Assembly: GCF_049532895.1 (NCBI RefSeq) | Contig: NZ_CP064031.1 | Location: forward strand, 3,224,001-3,288,000 | Reading direction: 5' to 3' | Source: Dyella_B acidisoli | GTDB taxonomy: Bacteria > Pseudomonadota > Gammaproteobacteria > Xanthomonadales > Rhodanobacteraceae | Length of the DNA stretch: 64,000 nucleotides | Shown here: positions 51,488 through 60,150 of the stretch, in pieces | How the letters are laid out: the number at the start of each line of letters is the position of its first letter | Position numbering within the stretch: position 1 is the stretch's first letter | The notes under the pieces: generated by a model | Database searches by the model: none | Seen by the model: only the letters and a program-made list of their open reading frames with translations | Told to the model about the DNA's origin: nothing | Translations under genes and position numbers: made by a program

Positions 51488-52996
51488 TCAAACCTTGTGA
51501 ATGGCGAGCACTTGCACGAGCTGGTTCACCGAGTTGTCCATCAGGTGCGTGAGCGGTTCGGGCCAAATGCCGATCAACAGCGTCAACGCAGCGAAAGAGC
51601 CCAGCACGATCCACTCGCGACCGTTGATGTCCTTCATCTCCGCCACGTGCGGATTGGTGATTTCACCCCACAACACGCGCTTGACCAGATACAGCGTGTA
51701 AGCCGCACCGATGATCAGGGTGAAAGCAGCGAACAGCGCGATCCACGGATTGGCGCTGAAGCTCGACAGGATCACCATGAACTCGCCCACGAAACCGCTG
51801 GTGCCCGGCAGGCCGCAGTTGGCCATTGCAAACAGCACGTAGAAAAAGCCGAACCAGGGCATCACGTTGATCACGCCGCCGTAGTCCTTGATCAGGCGCG
51901 TATGCAGGCGGTCATACAGCACGCCGATGCACGAGAACATCGCGCCGGAGACGAAGCCGTGCGAGATCATCTGCACCATCGCACCCTGCATGCCCAGACG
52001 CGCGGCATCGGTATTGCCCTGTTCGCGCACCAGCATGAAGGCGATGAAGATGCCCAGCGTTACGAAGCCCATGTGCGCGACAGACGAGTACGCCACCAGC
52101 TTCTTCATGTCTTCCTGCACCAGCGCTACGTAGCCGATGTAGACCACAGCGATCAGGCTGAGCAGGATTACCACCCATGCGAAATGATGCGAAGCATCCG
52201 GCACGATCGGCAGGCTGAAACGCAGGAAACCGTATCCGCCGATCTTCAGCATCACCGCCGCCAGCACCACCGAACCGCCAGTGGGTGCTTCCACGTGCGC
52301 ATCCGGCAACCAGGTATGCACCGGTACCATCGGCACTTTCACCGCGAACGCGATCAGGAAGGCGAAAAATAGCCAGCTCTGCTCGGTCAGCGACAGCGGC
52401 AAGGCCGCCAGCGTGTGCAGATCCCACGTACCCGCCTTCAAGTACAGGTAGATCAGACCCACCAACATGAAGATCGAGCCGAAGAAGGTGTAAATGAAGA
52501 ACTTCAACGTTGCATAGACGCGACGTGGACCACCCCAGATCCCGATGAGGATGAACATCGGGATCAGCATCGCCTCGAAGAACACGTAGAACAGCAAGGC
52601 GTCGGTGGCGCAGAACACGCCGATCATCAGACCTTCAAGCACCAGCATGGCAGCCATGTACTGATGCGGCTTGTCCTGGATCACTTCCCACGCACCCACG
52701 ATCACCAGAATGCCCACGAAGGTGGTCAGCAGGATCAGGGCGACGGAAATGCCATCGACACCGAGGCTGTAGTGGACGTTGAGCGATTCGATCCACAGAT
52801 GGCTCTCGACTAGCTGCATGCCGGCCACGTCGGGGTGGTACTGCGGAATGAGGAACAGGCTGATGGCGAAGGTGAGGATGGCCATCAGCAGCGAGATCCA
52901 GCGTGCCGCGTTGGGACGGCCGGAACCGGCCAGCAACACGGGCACTGCGCCGACGATGGGCAGCCAGATCAGCAGGCTGAGCAAATGATTGAACAT
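51488..52996 (-). CDS. nuoM: NADH-quinone oxidoreductase subunit M
   Basis: 502 residues, about 14 membrane helices. Key lysines/glutamate in FFAFLIAFAVKVPMVPVHTWLPDAHVEAPTGGS and KKLVAYSSVAHMGFVTLGI (the broken-helix channel motif shared by NuoL/M/N). Middle antiporter-like subunit of the membrane arm. It is 15 bp after nuoL. Confidence 0.97.
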   Translation of the reverse strand: MFNHLLSLLIWLPIVGAVPVLLAGSGRPNAARWISLLMAILTFAISLFLIPQYHPDVAGMQLVESHLWIESLNVHYSLGVDGISVALILLTTFVGILVIVGAWEVIQDKPHQYMAAMLVLEGLMIGVFCATDALLFYVFFEAMLIPMFILIGIWGGPRRVYATLKFFIYTFFGSIFMLVGLIYLYLKAGTWDLHTLAALPLSLTEQSWLFFAFLIAFAVKVPMVPVHTWLPDAHVEAPTGGSVVLAAVMLKIGGYGFLRFSLPIVPDASHHFAWVVILLSLIAVVYIGYVALVQEDMKKLVAYSSVAHMGFVTLGIFIAFMLVREQGNTDAARLGMQGAMVQMISHGFVSGAMFSCIGVLYDRLHTRLIKDYGGVINVMPWFGFFYVLFAMANCGLPGTSGFVGEFMVILSSFSANPWIALFAAFTLIIGAAYTLYLVKRVLWGEITNPHVAEMKDINGREWIVLGSFAALTLLIGIWPEPLTHLMDNSVNQLVQVLAIHKV

Positions 52997-53011
52997 GGAG
53001 CTCGCTTCCCT

Positions 53012-55063
53012 TTAGTGCCCGACGAACCAATATCCGCCCAGGAGCAGGATCAGGCCGAGGATCATCGCAAACGCGTAGTGGTACAGATAACCGGACTGGA
53101 CACGGCGCACGCTCGCGGCGATGCGCTGTACCAGGCTTGCCGAACCGTCGATCAGCACGCCATCGATCACGGCGGCATCACCGCCCTTCCAGAACATGCG
53201 ACCCAACGCGACACCGCCGCGGGCGAAGATCGCAAAGTAGATATCGTCGACCCAATACTTGCGATCGAGGATCGTCCACAGCGGCTTAAGTGCGCTCTTG
53301 ATCTTGTCGGCTAGCGAAGGGTTAAACAAATAGATGTAAGTGGTAATGATGAACGCCGCCAGCACCAGGAAGAACGGCAGCTGGGTAAACCCATGCAGCG
53401 CCATTGCTAGCGAGCCATGGAATTCTTTGCCGACTTCGCCGAGCACGTTATTGGCTTCATCCACATGGATGGCACCGCCGAACCAGTTGCCGAACAGCAT
53501 CGGCTGCACGGTGAAGAGGCCCACCAATAGCGACGGAATGGCCAGCAGGATCAACGGCAGCGTCACGACCCACGGCGACTCCTTCGGCGGATGATGCAGC
53601 ACGCCCGGCTCGTGATGACCGTGATCGTCATGGTGATCGTCGTGGCCATGTGCATCGTGATGGCCATGATGCTCGACCACCTTGAAACGTTCCTTGCCAT
53701 GGAAAGTCATGTACATCTGGCGAAACGTGTAAGTCGCAGTCACGAAGGCACCAACTATCACGCAGATATATGCGTAACCCGAACCCCAGCGATGCGACTC
53801 GTGCACGGCATCGATGATCGAGTCCTTCGAATAGAAACCCGAGAAGAACGGCACCCCGCACAGCGCCAGCGCGCCGACCCACATCGTGATCCAGGTAATC
53901 GGCATGTATTTGCGCAGGCCACCCATATAGCGCATGTCCTGCTCATGGTGCATGGCGATGATCACCGAGCCAGCGCCGAGGAACAGCAGCGCCTTAAAGA
54001 ACGCGTGCGTCATCAGGTGATACACGGCACCGGAATAGGCAGACACGCCTAGCGCCACCGTCATGTAACCGAGCTGAGACAGGGTGGAGTACGCCACCAC
54101 GCGCTTGATGTCGTTCTGCACGATGCCAATCAAACCCGTGAACAGCGCGCCCGTTGCACCAATCACCAGCACCACACTCAGCGCGGTTTCCGACAGCTCG
54201 TACAGCGGCGACATGCGCGCCACCATGAAGATGCCGGCGGTCACCATCGTCGCGGCGTGGATCAGCGCGGAGATCGGCGTCGGGCCTTCCATCGAATCGG
54301 GCAGCCACACGTGCAGCGGCACCTGCGCGGACTTACCCATGGCACCAATGAACAGCAGGATGCAGATCACCGTAGCCGCGTCCCAGTGAATGTTCTGGGT
54401 GAGCGTCAATGTCTTGCCCACGAGCGTCGGCGCCGAAGCAAATGCGGTCGCGTAGTCCAGAGTGCCCAGGAAGTACAGGATCGCCGAGATGCCGAGCAGG
54501 AACCCGAAGTCACCCACGCGGTTGACGATGAACGCCTTGAGGTTGGCAAAGATGGCCGTCGGACGCTTGTACCAGAAACCGATCAGCAGATACGACACCA
54601 AGCCCACTGCTTCCCAGCCGAAGAACAGCTGCAGGAAGTTGTTGCTCATCACGAGCATCAACATCGAGAAGGTGAACAGCGAGATGTAGCTGAAGAAGCG
54701 CTGGTAGCCGTCGTCATCCGCCATGTAGCCGATGGTGTACACGTGCACCAGCAGCGATACGAAGGTGACCACCACCATCATCATGGCGGTGAGGCGATCA
54801 ATAAGGAAACCCACGCTGGCGGTGTACTTGCCGATCTCGAACCACGTATAGACGTTGTGGTTGTAGACCGGCGCGCCACCCATCGTGATCTGGTACAGCA
54901 CGTAGAACGACAGGCCGCAGGAGATCAGCAGGCCGAGGATGGTGACGCTATGCGCGCCGACGCGGCCGATCTGCTTGCCGAAGAACCCAGCCAGCAAGCA
55001 GCCGACAAGCGGCGCCAGTGCGATAGTCAACAGAATGGAGGAGGAAAGTTCCATGATGCTCAA
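53012..55063 (-). CDS. nuoL: NADH-quinone oxidoreductase subunit L
   Basis: 683 residues, about 16 membrane helices plus the lateral helix region. Channel motif AQVPLHVWLPDSMEGPTPISALIHAATMV and KRVVAYSTLSQLGYMTVALG. Around residues 461-488 there is a His/Asp-rich loop (VEHHGHHDAHGHDDHHDDHG) longer than in E. coli (613 aa). Distal proton-pumping subunit. The start overlaps the nuoK stop by 4 bp. Confidence 0.97.
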   Translation of the reverse strand: MSIMELSSSILLTIALAPLVGCLLAGFFGKQIGRVGAHSVTILGLLISCGLSFYVLYQITMGGAPVYNHNVYTWFEIGKYTASVGFLIDRLTAMMMVVVTFVSLLVHVYTIGYMADDDGYQRFFSYISLFTFSMLMLVMSNNFLQLFFGWEAVGLVSYLLIGFWYKRPTAIFANLKAFIVNRVGDFGFLLGISAILYFLGTLDYATAFASAPTLVGKTLTLTQNIHWDAATVICILLFIGAMGKSAQVPLHVWLPDSMEGPTPISALIHAATMVTAGIFMVARMSPLYELSETALSVVLVIGATGALFTGLIGIVQNDIKRVVAYSTLSQLGYMTVALGVSAYSGAVYHLMTHAFFKALLFLGAGSVIIAMHHEQDMRYMGGLRKYMPITWITMWVGALALCGVPFFSGFYSKDSIIDAVHESHRWGSGYAYICVIVGAFVTATYTFRQMYMTFHGKERFKVVEHHGHHDAHGHDDHHDDHGHHEPGVLHHPPKESPWVVTLPLILLAIPSLLVGLFTVQPMLFGNWFGGAIHVDEANNVLGEVGKEFHGSLAMALHGFTQLPFFLVLAAFIITTYIYLFNPSLADKIKSALKPLWTILDRKYWVDDIYFAIFARGGVALGRMFWKGGDAAVIDGVLIDGSASLVQRIAASVRRVQSGYLYHYAFAMILGLILLLGGYWFVGH

Positions 55064-55365
55064 CCCTTCATGCTGTCGATTTCGGCGACGTTGACCGTGC
55101 TGCGATTACGGAACAGCAGCACCAGGATCGCCAGGCCGATCGCGGATTCCGCCGCGGCCACGGTGAGAATGAAGAACACGAAGACCTGCCCCGCCACGTC
55201 GTGGCTGAAGCGGGAAAAAGCCACGAAGTTGATGTTGACGGCGAGCAGCATCAGCTCGATCGCCATCAGCAACACGATCACGTTCTTGCGGTTGATGAAC
55301 AGGCCAGCCACCGAAACGCAGAACAGGATCGCACCCAGCACGATGTAATGCGAAAGCGTAATCAT
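55060..55365 (-). CDS. nuoK: NADH-quinone oxidoreductase subunit K
   Basis: 101 residues, three membrane helices, with the buried glutamates in helix 2 (VLLMAIELMLLAVNINFVAFS) and helix 3 (TVAAAESAIGLAILVLLF). Forms part of the proton channel next to subunits J and N. It overlaps nuoJ and nuoL by 4 bp each. Confidence 0.97.
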   Translation of the reverse strand: MITLSHYIVLGAILFCVSVAGLFINRKNVIVLLMAIELMLLAVNINFVAFSRFSHDVAGQVFVFFILTVAAAESAIGLAILVLLFRNRSTVNVAEIDSMKG

Positions 55366-56015
55366 GGCTTGGACTCCTGAGCCGGCGCGGGCTGGCTATC
55401 GGCCGGGCGCTCCGCCGCCATCTTGATGATGCGCACGCGATCGGTCGCCTTCACGGCCACCTGCTCGCTGGGATGCTGCTTGCGCGTGCCGGCGCGATGG
55501 CGCAGCGTCAGCGCCACGGCGGCAATGACGCCCACCGTAAGGATCAACGCGGCGATTTCGAACGGCAGCAGGTATTGCGTGTAGAGCGCCATACCCAGCC
55601 ACTGCGTGTTGGACATGCCCGCGGCGGTCGCTGGGTTTTCGCCCATGGTCTGCGTGTGCATCATGCGCACGCCGATCAGACCGAGCATTTCCACCAGCAT
55701 CACCACCGCGACAATCAAGCCGACCGGCAGGAACTTCACGAAGCCCTCGCGGATCTTTTCCTGGTCGATGTCGAGCATCATCACCACGAACAAGAACAAC
55801 ACCATCACCGCGCCGACGTACACCACGATCAAGGCAATGGCGAGGAATTCGGCCTCGGCCAGCATCCAGATGCAGGCCGTGCTGAAGAAGGTGAGCACCA
55901 GCGCAAGCACGGCATGCACCGAATTGCGCAGCGTGATCACCGAAAGCGCCGCCACCACGGTGACCGCGGCGAAGGCGTAGAAACAGACGAGTTGGAACAA
56001 GGACGGATCGATCAT
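55362..56015 (-). CDS. nuoJ: NADH-quinone oxidoreductase subunit J
   Basis: 217 residues, five membrane helices including the pi-bulge helix 3 (IALIVVYVGAVMVLFLFVVMMLD). The C-terminal about 45 residues are hydrophilic and longer than usual. The start ATG at 56015 has AGGACA just upstream, and the inverted-repeat element begins 13 bp upstream, so its leader is formed by that element. Confidence 0.95.
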   Translation of the reverse strand: MIDPSLFQLVCFYAFAAVTVVAALSVITLRNSVHAVLALVLTFFSTACIWMLAEAEFLAIALIVVYVGAVMVLFLFVVMMLDIDQEKIREGFVKFLPVGLIVAVVMLVEMLGLIGVRMMHTQTMGENPATAAGMSNTQWLGMALYTQYLLPFEIAALILTVGVIAAVALTLRHRAGTRKQHPSEQVAVKATDRVRIIKMAAERPADSQPAPAQESKP

Positions 56016-56028
56016 CGGTAGTGTCCTG

Positions 56029-56295
56029 AGAGCCTATTTAGGGTCTCGGCGTAGCCCGCGTTGCCACGGTGCGTTCGCCAGGTGGTGGTGCGCGGCGCAG
56101 CGCTTGCCTGGCTGGCAAGCCAAGCCGCGCGCTGCCGCATGGCGGACGCACCGTGGCAACCCTTCGGGCCGGAGCTGTTTGCTCGCCGGGCGGCGTCCTC
56201 ACTCAGTTGTGTATCGACATACACGCCTTTGTTCCTCCTTGCCCGTCAAGCAAACAGATCCGGCGCGGGCCACGCCGAGATCCTAAATAGGCTCT
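56029..56295. mobile_element. MITE-like element, 267 bp, between nuoI and nuoJ
   Basis: Terminal inverted repeats of 32 bp: 56029-56060 (beginning AGAGCCTATTTAGG) and 56264-56295, 30 of 32 positions matching. Inside are two further stem-loops: IR1 56060-56080 with 56140-56160 (21 bp, one mismatch) enclosing a GCTTGCC/GGCAAGC hairpin, and IR2 56169-56183 with 56249-56263 (15 bp, one mismatch) enclosing GTGTAT/ATACAC. The right end includes two bases of the nuoI stop codon. No transposase and no clear target duplication; short ORFs inside are not credible genes. Confidence 0.8.
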
Positions 56296-56785
56296 AACGA
56301 TAGGCCGCGTCTTGAGCGCGGGCCGCCGCGATCTCCGCCTCGAAGCGATCGCCGATGGCCAGCAACTGCGGCTTGGTCACCACGTTCTCGCCGCGATGTT
56401 CGAAGTGATATTCGTGGATGTGCGTTTCGACGATCGAGTCCACCGGGCAGCTTTCTTCGCAGAAGCCACAGTAGATGCACTTGAACAGGTCGATGTCGTA
56501 ACGCGTGGTGCGGCGCTGGCCATCGCTGGCACGCGGCGCGGAATCGATGGTGATCGCCAGCGCCGGGCACACCGCTTCGCACAGCTTGCACGCGATGCAG
56601 CGTTCCTCACCGTTCGCATAGCGACGCAGCGCATGCAGGCCGCGGAAGCGGTTGGACTTGGGAATGTGCTCCATCGGATAGCGCATCGTGTACTTCGGCA
56701 TGAACATGTACCGAAGCGTCAGCGCCATGCCTTTGAGCAGCTCGATGAGCAGCAGGCTCTTGAAATAGTTGGTAACGCGAGACAT
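56294..56785 (-). CDS. nuoI: NADH-quinone oxidoreductase subunit I
   Basis: 163 residues. Two [4Fe-4S] motifs: Cys63, 66, 69, 73 (CIACKLCEAVCP) and Cys103, 106, 109, 113 (CIYCGFCEESCP), the N6a and N6b clusters that pass electrons towards N2. The TAG stop overlaps the end of the inverted-repeat element. Nine bases after nuoH. Confidence 0.97.
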   Translation of the reverse strand: MSRVTNYFKSLLLIELLKGMALTLRYMFMPKYTMRYPMEHIPKSNRFRGLHALRRYANGEERCIACKLCEAVCPALAITIDSAPRASDGQRRTTRYDIDLFKCIYCGFCEESCPVDSIVETHIHEYHFEHRGENVVTKPQLLAIGDRFEAEIAAARAQDAAYR

Positions 56786-56793
56786 GGCTTTTT

Positions 56794-57819
56794 TCAGCCC
56801 CCCGTGCCGATGTGAACCAGGCCGTAGTACTTCATGCAGCCGGCAACGAGTACCCAGACGATGGCGATGGGAATGAGCACCTTCCAGCCCAGACGCATGA
56901 TTTGGTCATAGCGATAGCGCGGGAAGGTGGCACGGAACCACAGGAACAAGGTGGCGAACACGAACACCTTGGCAAACAGCCACAGGATGCTGGTATGTCC
57001 CAACACCGGCACGGCGTCCGGAATCGGGCTCAGCCAGCCGCCGCAGAACAAGATCGCGGCCAGGAAGCTGACCAGGATCATGTTGGCGTATTCGGCCAGG
57101 AAGAACAGCGCGAACGCCGAACCCGAATATTCCACATGGAAACCGGCCACGATTTCCGATTCGCCTTCGGCCACGTCGAACGGTGCGCGATTCGTTTCAG
57201 CCACACCGGAAATGAAGTAGATGACGAACACCGGCAGCAACGGCCACATGAACCAGTCGAAGATGCCTTTGTGACCGGCCTGCGCATTGACGATGTCGGT
57301 GAGGTTCAAACTGCCAGCCAGCACCAGCACACAGACCAGGCACAAACCCATCGCCAGTTCATACGAGATCACCTGCGCCGCCGAACGCATCGCACCGAGC
57401 AACGCGTAACGCGAGTTCGAGGACCACCCGGCGAGGATGATGCCGTATACGCCCAGCGAGGTCATCGCCAGCAGATACAGGAGTCCGGCGTTGGCATTGG
57501 ACAGCGCCACCTTGTCGCTGAACGGAATCACTGCCCAAGCAGCAAGTGCCGGCACCAGCGCGATCAGCGGCGCTAAGTAATACAGCACCTTGTTCGCATT
57601 GGTGGGAAGGATCACTTCTTTCAGTAGCAGCTTTACCACGTCGGCGAAGGCCTGCAGCAAGCCAGCCGGGCCCACCTGGTTGGGCCCCATGCGCACGTGC
57701 ATCCAGCCGATGACTTTGCGTTCCCACCACACGTACATCGCCACCCCGATGACCAGCGGCAGCACCACGCAAAGCGTGTAGAGCAGCGGCAGCAGAAGCT
57801 GATGAATAAGTTGATCCAT
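56794..57819 (-). CDS. nuoH: NADH-quinone oxidoreductase subunit H
   Basis: 341 residues, about eight membrane helices. Contains the quinone-chamber loop motifs PNQVGPAGLLQAFADVVKL and ETNRAPFDVAEGESEIVAGFHVEYSG. Links the peripheral and membrane arms at the Q site. It is 3 bp after nuoG. Confidence 0.97.
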   Translation of the reverse strand: MDQLIHQLLLPLLYTLCVVLPLVIGVAMYVWWERKVIGWMHVRMGPNQVGPAGLLQAFADVVKLLLKEVILPTNANKVLYYLAPLIALVPALAAWAVIPFSDKVALSNANAGLLYLLAMTSLGVYGIILAGWSSNSRYALLGAMRSAAQVISYELAMGLCLVCVLVLAGSLNLTDIVNAQAGHKGIFDWFMWPLLPVFVIYFISGVAETNRAPFDVAEGESEIVAGFHVEYSGSAFALFFLAEYANMILVSFLAAILFCGGWLSPIPDAVPVLGHTSILWLFAKVFVFATLFLWFRATFPRYRYDQIMRLGWKVLIPIAIVWVLVAGCMKYYGLVHIGTGG

Positions 57820-57822
57820 GGG

Positions 57823-60150
57823 TTACGCCTTGCTCAAGGTGATGACCGCGCCGTACGGCGGCAGCGTCGCAGTCTGATCGTGGGCGGCCTCGATCCACAC
57901 GGCACCATCAGGTACCGTCGCATCGATGACCAGCGGCAGCACAGCGTTTGCAAGCTTGATCTTGTCACCCGCGGCGAAGCCCTGACGCTGTGCCTCGTTC
58001 GCGTTCAAATGCACAGCCACTTCGCGATTGAGCGGGTGCGCTTGCAGCGAACTCGCGCGGCGAACCACCGCATCGCTGCGATAGATCGGCCAGGTGGCGA
58101 GGCGGCTCAGGCCCTGCACCGGCTTGCGCTCCACCAAGTTCTGCGAAGCAGCGGCTTTGCGCTCGACCATGCCATCGCGCAAACCAGCAATGTCGTCGAA
58201 TTCGAAGCCCGGCAACTTCATCAGGCCGCCCAATGCACGCAGTACTTTCCAGCCTGCGCGCGCATCAGCCGGCGCCTTGGAGCCCGCCTCCACGCGCTGC
58301 TGGAGACCTTCGACGTTCACTAGCGTGCCTTCGATTTCAGGCAGCAGGCCGATCGGCAGGATCACATCGGCCACGTCGCGCAGCGCCGCGTTGGCGAATG
58401 CGCTGAAAGCCACTACGTGTTGGGAACCGCTCAGCGCATGACTGACCGCAGCACCATCGGCAAAGTCGTGCGGGAATTCCAGGCCGTACAGCAAATAGCC
58501 CTTGCGCGGCTGTGCCAGCATGGCTTGCACGTTCAAACCGCCGTTGCCCGGCAGCACGCCGACCTTTGTGAGGCCGACCGCATTGGCGCCCACCGGCAAT
58601 TCGTTGTAGGCAGCACCAGTGGCGTCAGCGATGAAACGCGCGACGGCGCGCAACCACGAAGCCTGCGGATGCGTAATGGCCGCTTCGCCAAGAATCACCA
58701 CGGCCTGACCGGACTTGAGCGCAGCGATTGCCTCGCGTGCCTTGTCGGTTACCTGCAGCGGGGCCAGCGATTCATTGGAGATGAAGCCAGGTTGCGACGC
58801 ACCCGCTTCGATCGAAGCCTTGGCCAGCACCAGCAGCGAATCGACCAGGTAATGCGGCGGTACGACCGCTTCGCCAGCCAGGTTGTAATTGAAGTTGAAC
58901 TCGGCTGGATTGACGGCGTAGACCTTTGCGCCCTTCTTCACGGCTTTATGGATGCGGTGATTGAGCAGCGGCATTTCGTAACGCAGATCGGAACCGACCA
59001 GCAATGCCGCCTTCACCTTCTCTACGTCCGCAACCGGTATGGCGAAGGTTTGCGCTGCGGCGTTGTCAGCGAAGTCGAGCTGACGCAGACGATGATCGAT
59101 GTGCGCACTGCCCAAGCCTTGGGCCAAGCGAACCAACAGATCGCCTTCCTCGCTGGTGGTGCTCGGATGCACCAGTACACCCAGATCGCTGCCCGGCACG
59201 CTCTTCAACGCTTCAGCGGCGACAGCGAGTGCGTCATCCCAAGTAGTTTTCTGCCATTGGCCGTTGCGCTTCACTTCCGGCGCATGCACGCGATCGGCGG
59301 CATACAGGCCTTCATAGCTGTAACGGTCGCGATCAGACAGCCAGCATTCGTTGATCGCTTCGTTGTCGCGCGGCACCGTGCGCAGCACTTCGCCTCGGCG
59401 TGTGTGCAGCCACAGGTTGGAGCCGAGCGCATCGTGATAGCTGATGGACGGCTTGGCGATCAATTCCCAGGCACGCGCCTTGAACTGGAACGGTTTGTTG
59501 GTGAGCGCACCGACCGGGCACACGTCGATGACGTTGCCGGACAGTTCGGTCTCCAGCGCCTTGCCGATATAGGTGCCGATCTGCAGGTTCTCGCCACGGC
59601 TCATGCCGCCGAGTTCGTACGTGCCGGCGATCTCGCTGGTGAAGCGCACGCAACGCGTGCACTGGATGCAGCGGGTCATTTCGGTAGCGACCAGCGAGCC
59701 GAGATTTTCATCGGCGATGGTGCGCTTGCGCTCGGTGTAGCGCGACACACTGCGGCCATAACCGAGCGCGACGTCCTGCAGTTCGCACTCACCGCCCTGA
59801 TCGCAGATCGGGCAGTCGAGCGGGTGGTTGATCAGCAGGAATTCCATCACGTCGCGCTGGAACTTCAGCGCCTTTTCGGAACGCGTAATGACCTTCATGC
59901 CCTCGGCCACCGGCGTGGCGCAGGCCGGCTGTGGCTTGGGCATCATGCGACCGCCCATTTCCACATCCACCAAGCACATGCGGCAGTTGGCGGCGATCGG
60001 AAGCTTGCGGTGATAGCAGAAGCGCGGAATGGCGATACCGACGTTGTCGGCCGCTTCGATGATCATCGCGCCCTTACGGATCTGCGTCGGCTTGCCATCG
60101 ATCTCGATGTTGACGACGTCGGGCGCGGTATTGGCTGGCTGCGCACTCAT
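57823..60150 (-). CDS. nuoG: NADH-quinone oxidoreductase subunit G
   Basis: 775 residues. N-terminal [2Fe-2S] N1b (Cys45, 56, 59, 77), the His/Cys N5 region (NHPLDCPICDQGGECELQD), N4 (CIQCTRCVRFTSEIAGT and CPVGALTNKP), followed by a molybdopterin-oxidoreductase-like domain without a cofactor. It overlaps nuoF by 4 bp. Shorter than E. coli NuoG (908 aa), as is usual for species lacking the N7-containing insert. Confidence 0.96.
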   Translation of the reverse strand: MSAQPANTAPDVVNIEIDGKPTQIRKGAMIIEAADNVGIAIPRFCYHRKLPIAANCRMCLVDVEMGGRMMPKPQPACATPVAEGMKVITRSEKALKFQRDVMEFLLINHPLDCPICDQGGECELQDVALGYGRSVSRYTERKRTIADENLGSLVATEMTRCIQCTRCVRFTSEIAGTYELGGMSRGENLQIGTYIGKALETELSGNVIDVCPVGALTNKPFQFKARAWELIAKPSISYHDALGSNLWLHTRRGEVLRTVPRDNEAINECWLSDRDRYSYEGLYAADRVHAPEVKRNGQWQKTTWDDALAVAAEALKSVPGSDLGVLVHPSTTSEEGDLLVRLAQGLGSAHIDHRLRQLDFADNAAAQTFAIPVADVEKVKAALLVGSDLRYEMPLLNHRIHKAVKKGAKVYAVNPAEFNFNYNLAGEAVVPPHYLVDSLLVLAKASIEAGASQPGFISNESLAPLQVTDKAREAIAALKSGQAVVILGEAAITHPQASWLRAVARFIADATGAAYNELPVGANAVGLTKVGVLPGNGGLNVQAMLAQPRKGYLLYGLEFPHDFADGAAVSHALSGSQHVVAFSAFANAALRDVADVILPIGLLPEIEGTLVNVEGLQQRVEAGSKAPADARAGWKVLRALGGLMKLPGFEFDDIAGLRDGMVERKAAASQNLVERKPVQGLSRLATWPIYRSDAVVRRASSLQAHPLNREVAVHLNANEAQRQGFAAGDKIKLANAVLPLVIDATVPDGAVWIEAAHDQTATLPPYGAVITLSKA

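Noticed and set aside
56061..56297. 60-78 codon ORFs inside the element between nuoJ and nuoI, both strands
   Set aside because: They lie within inverted repeats, have no ribosome sites, and read as translations of a palindrome.
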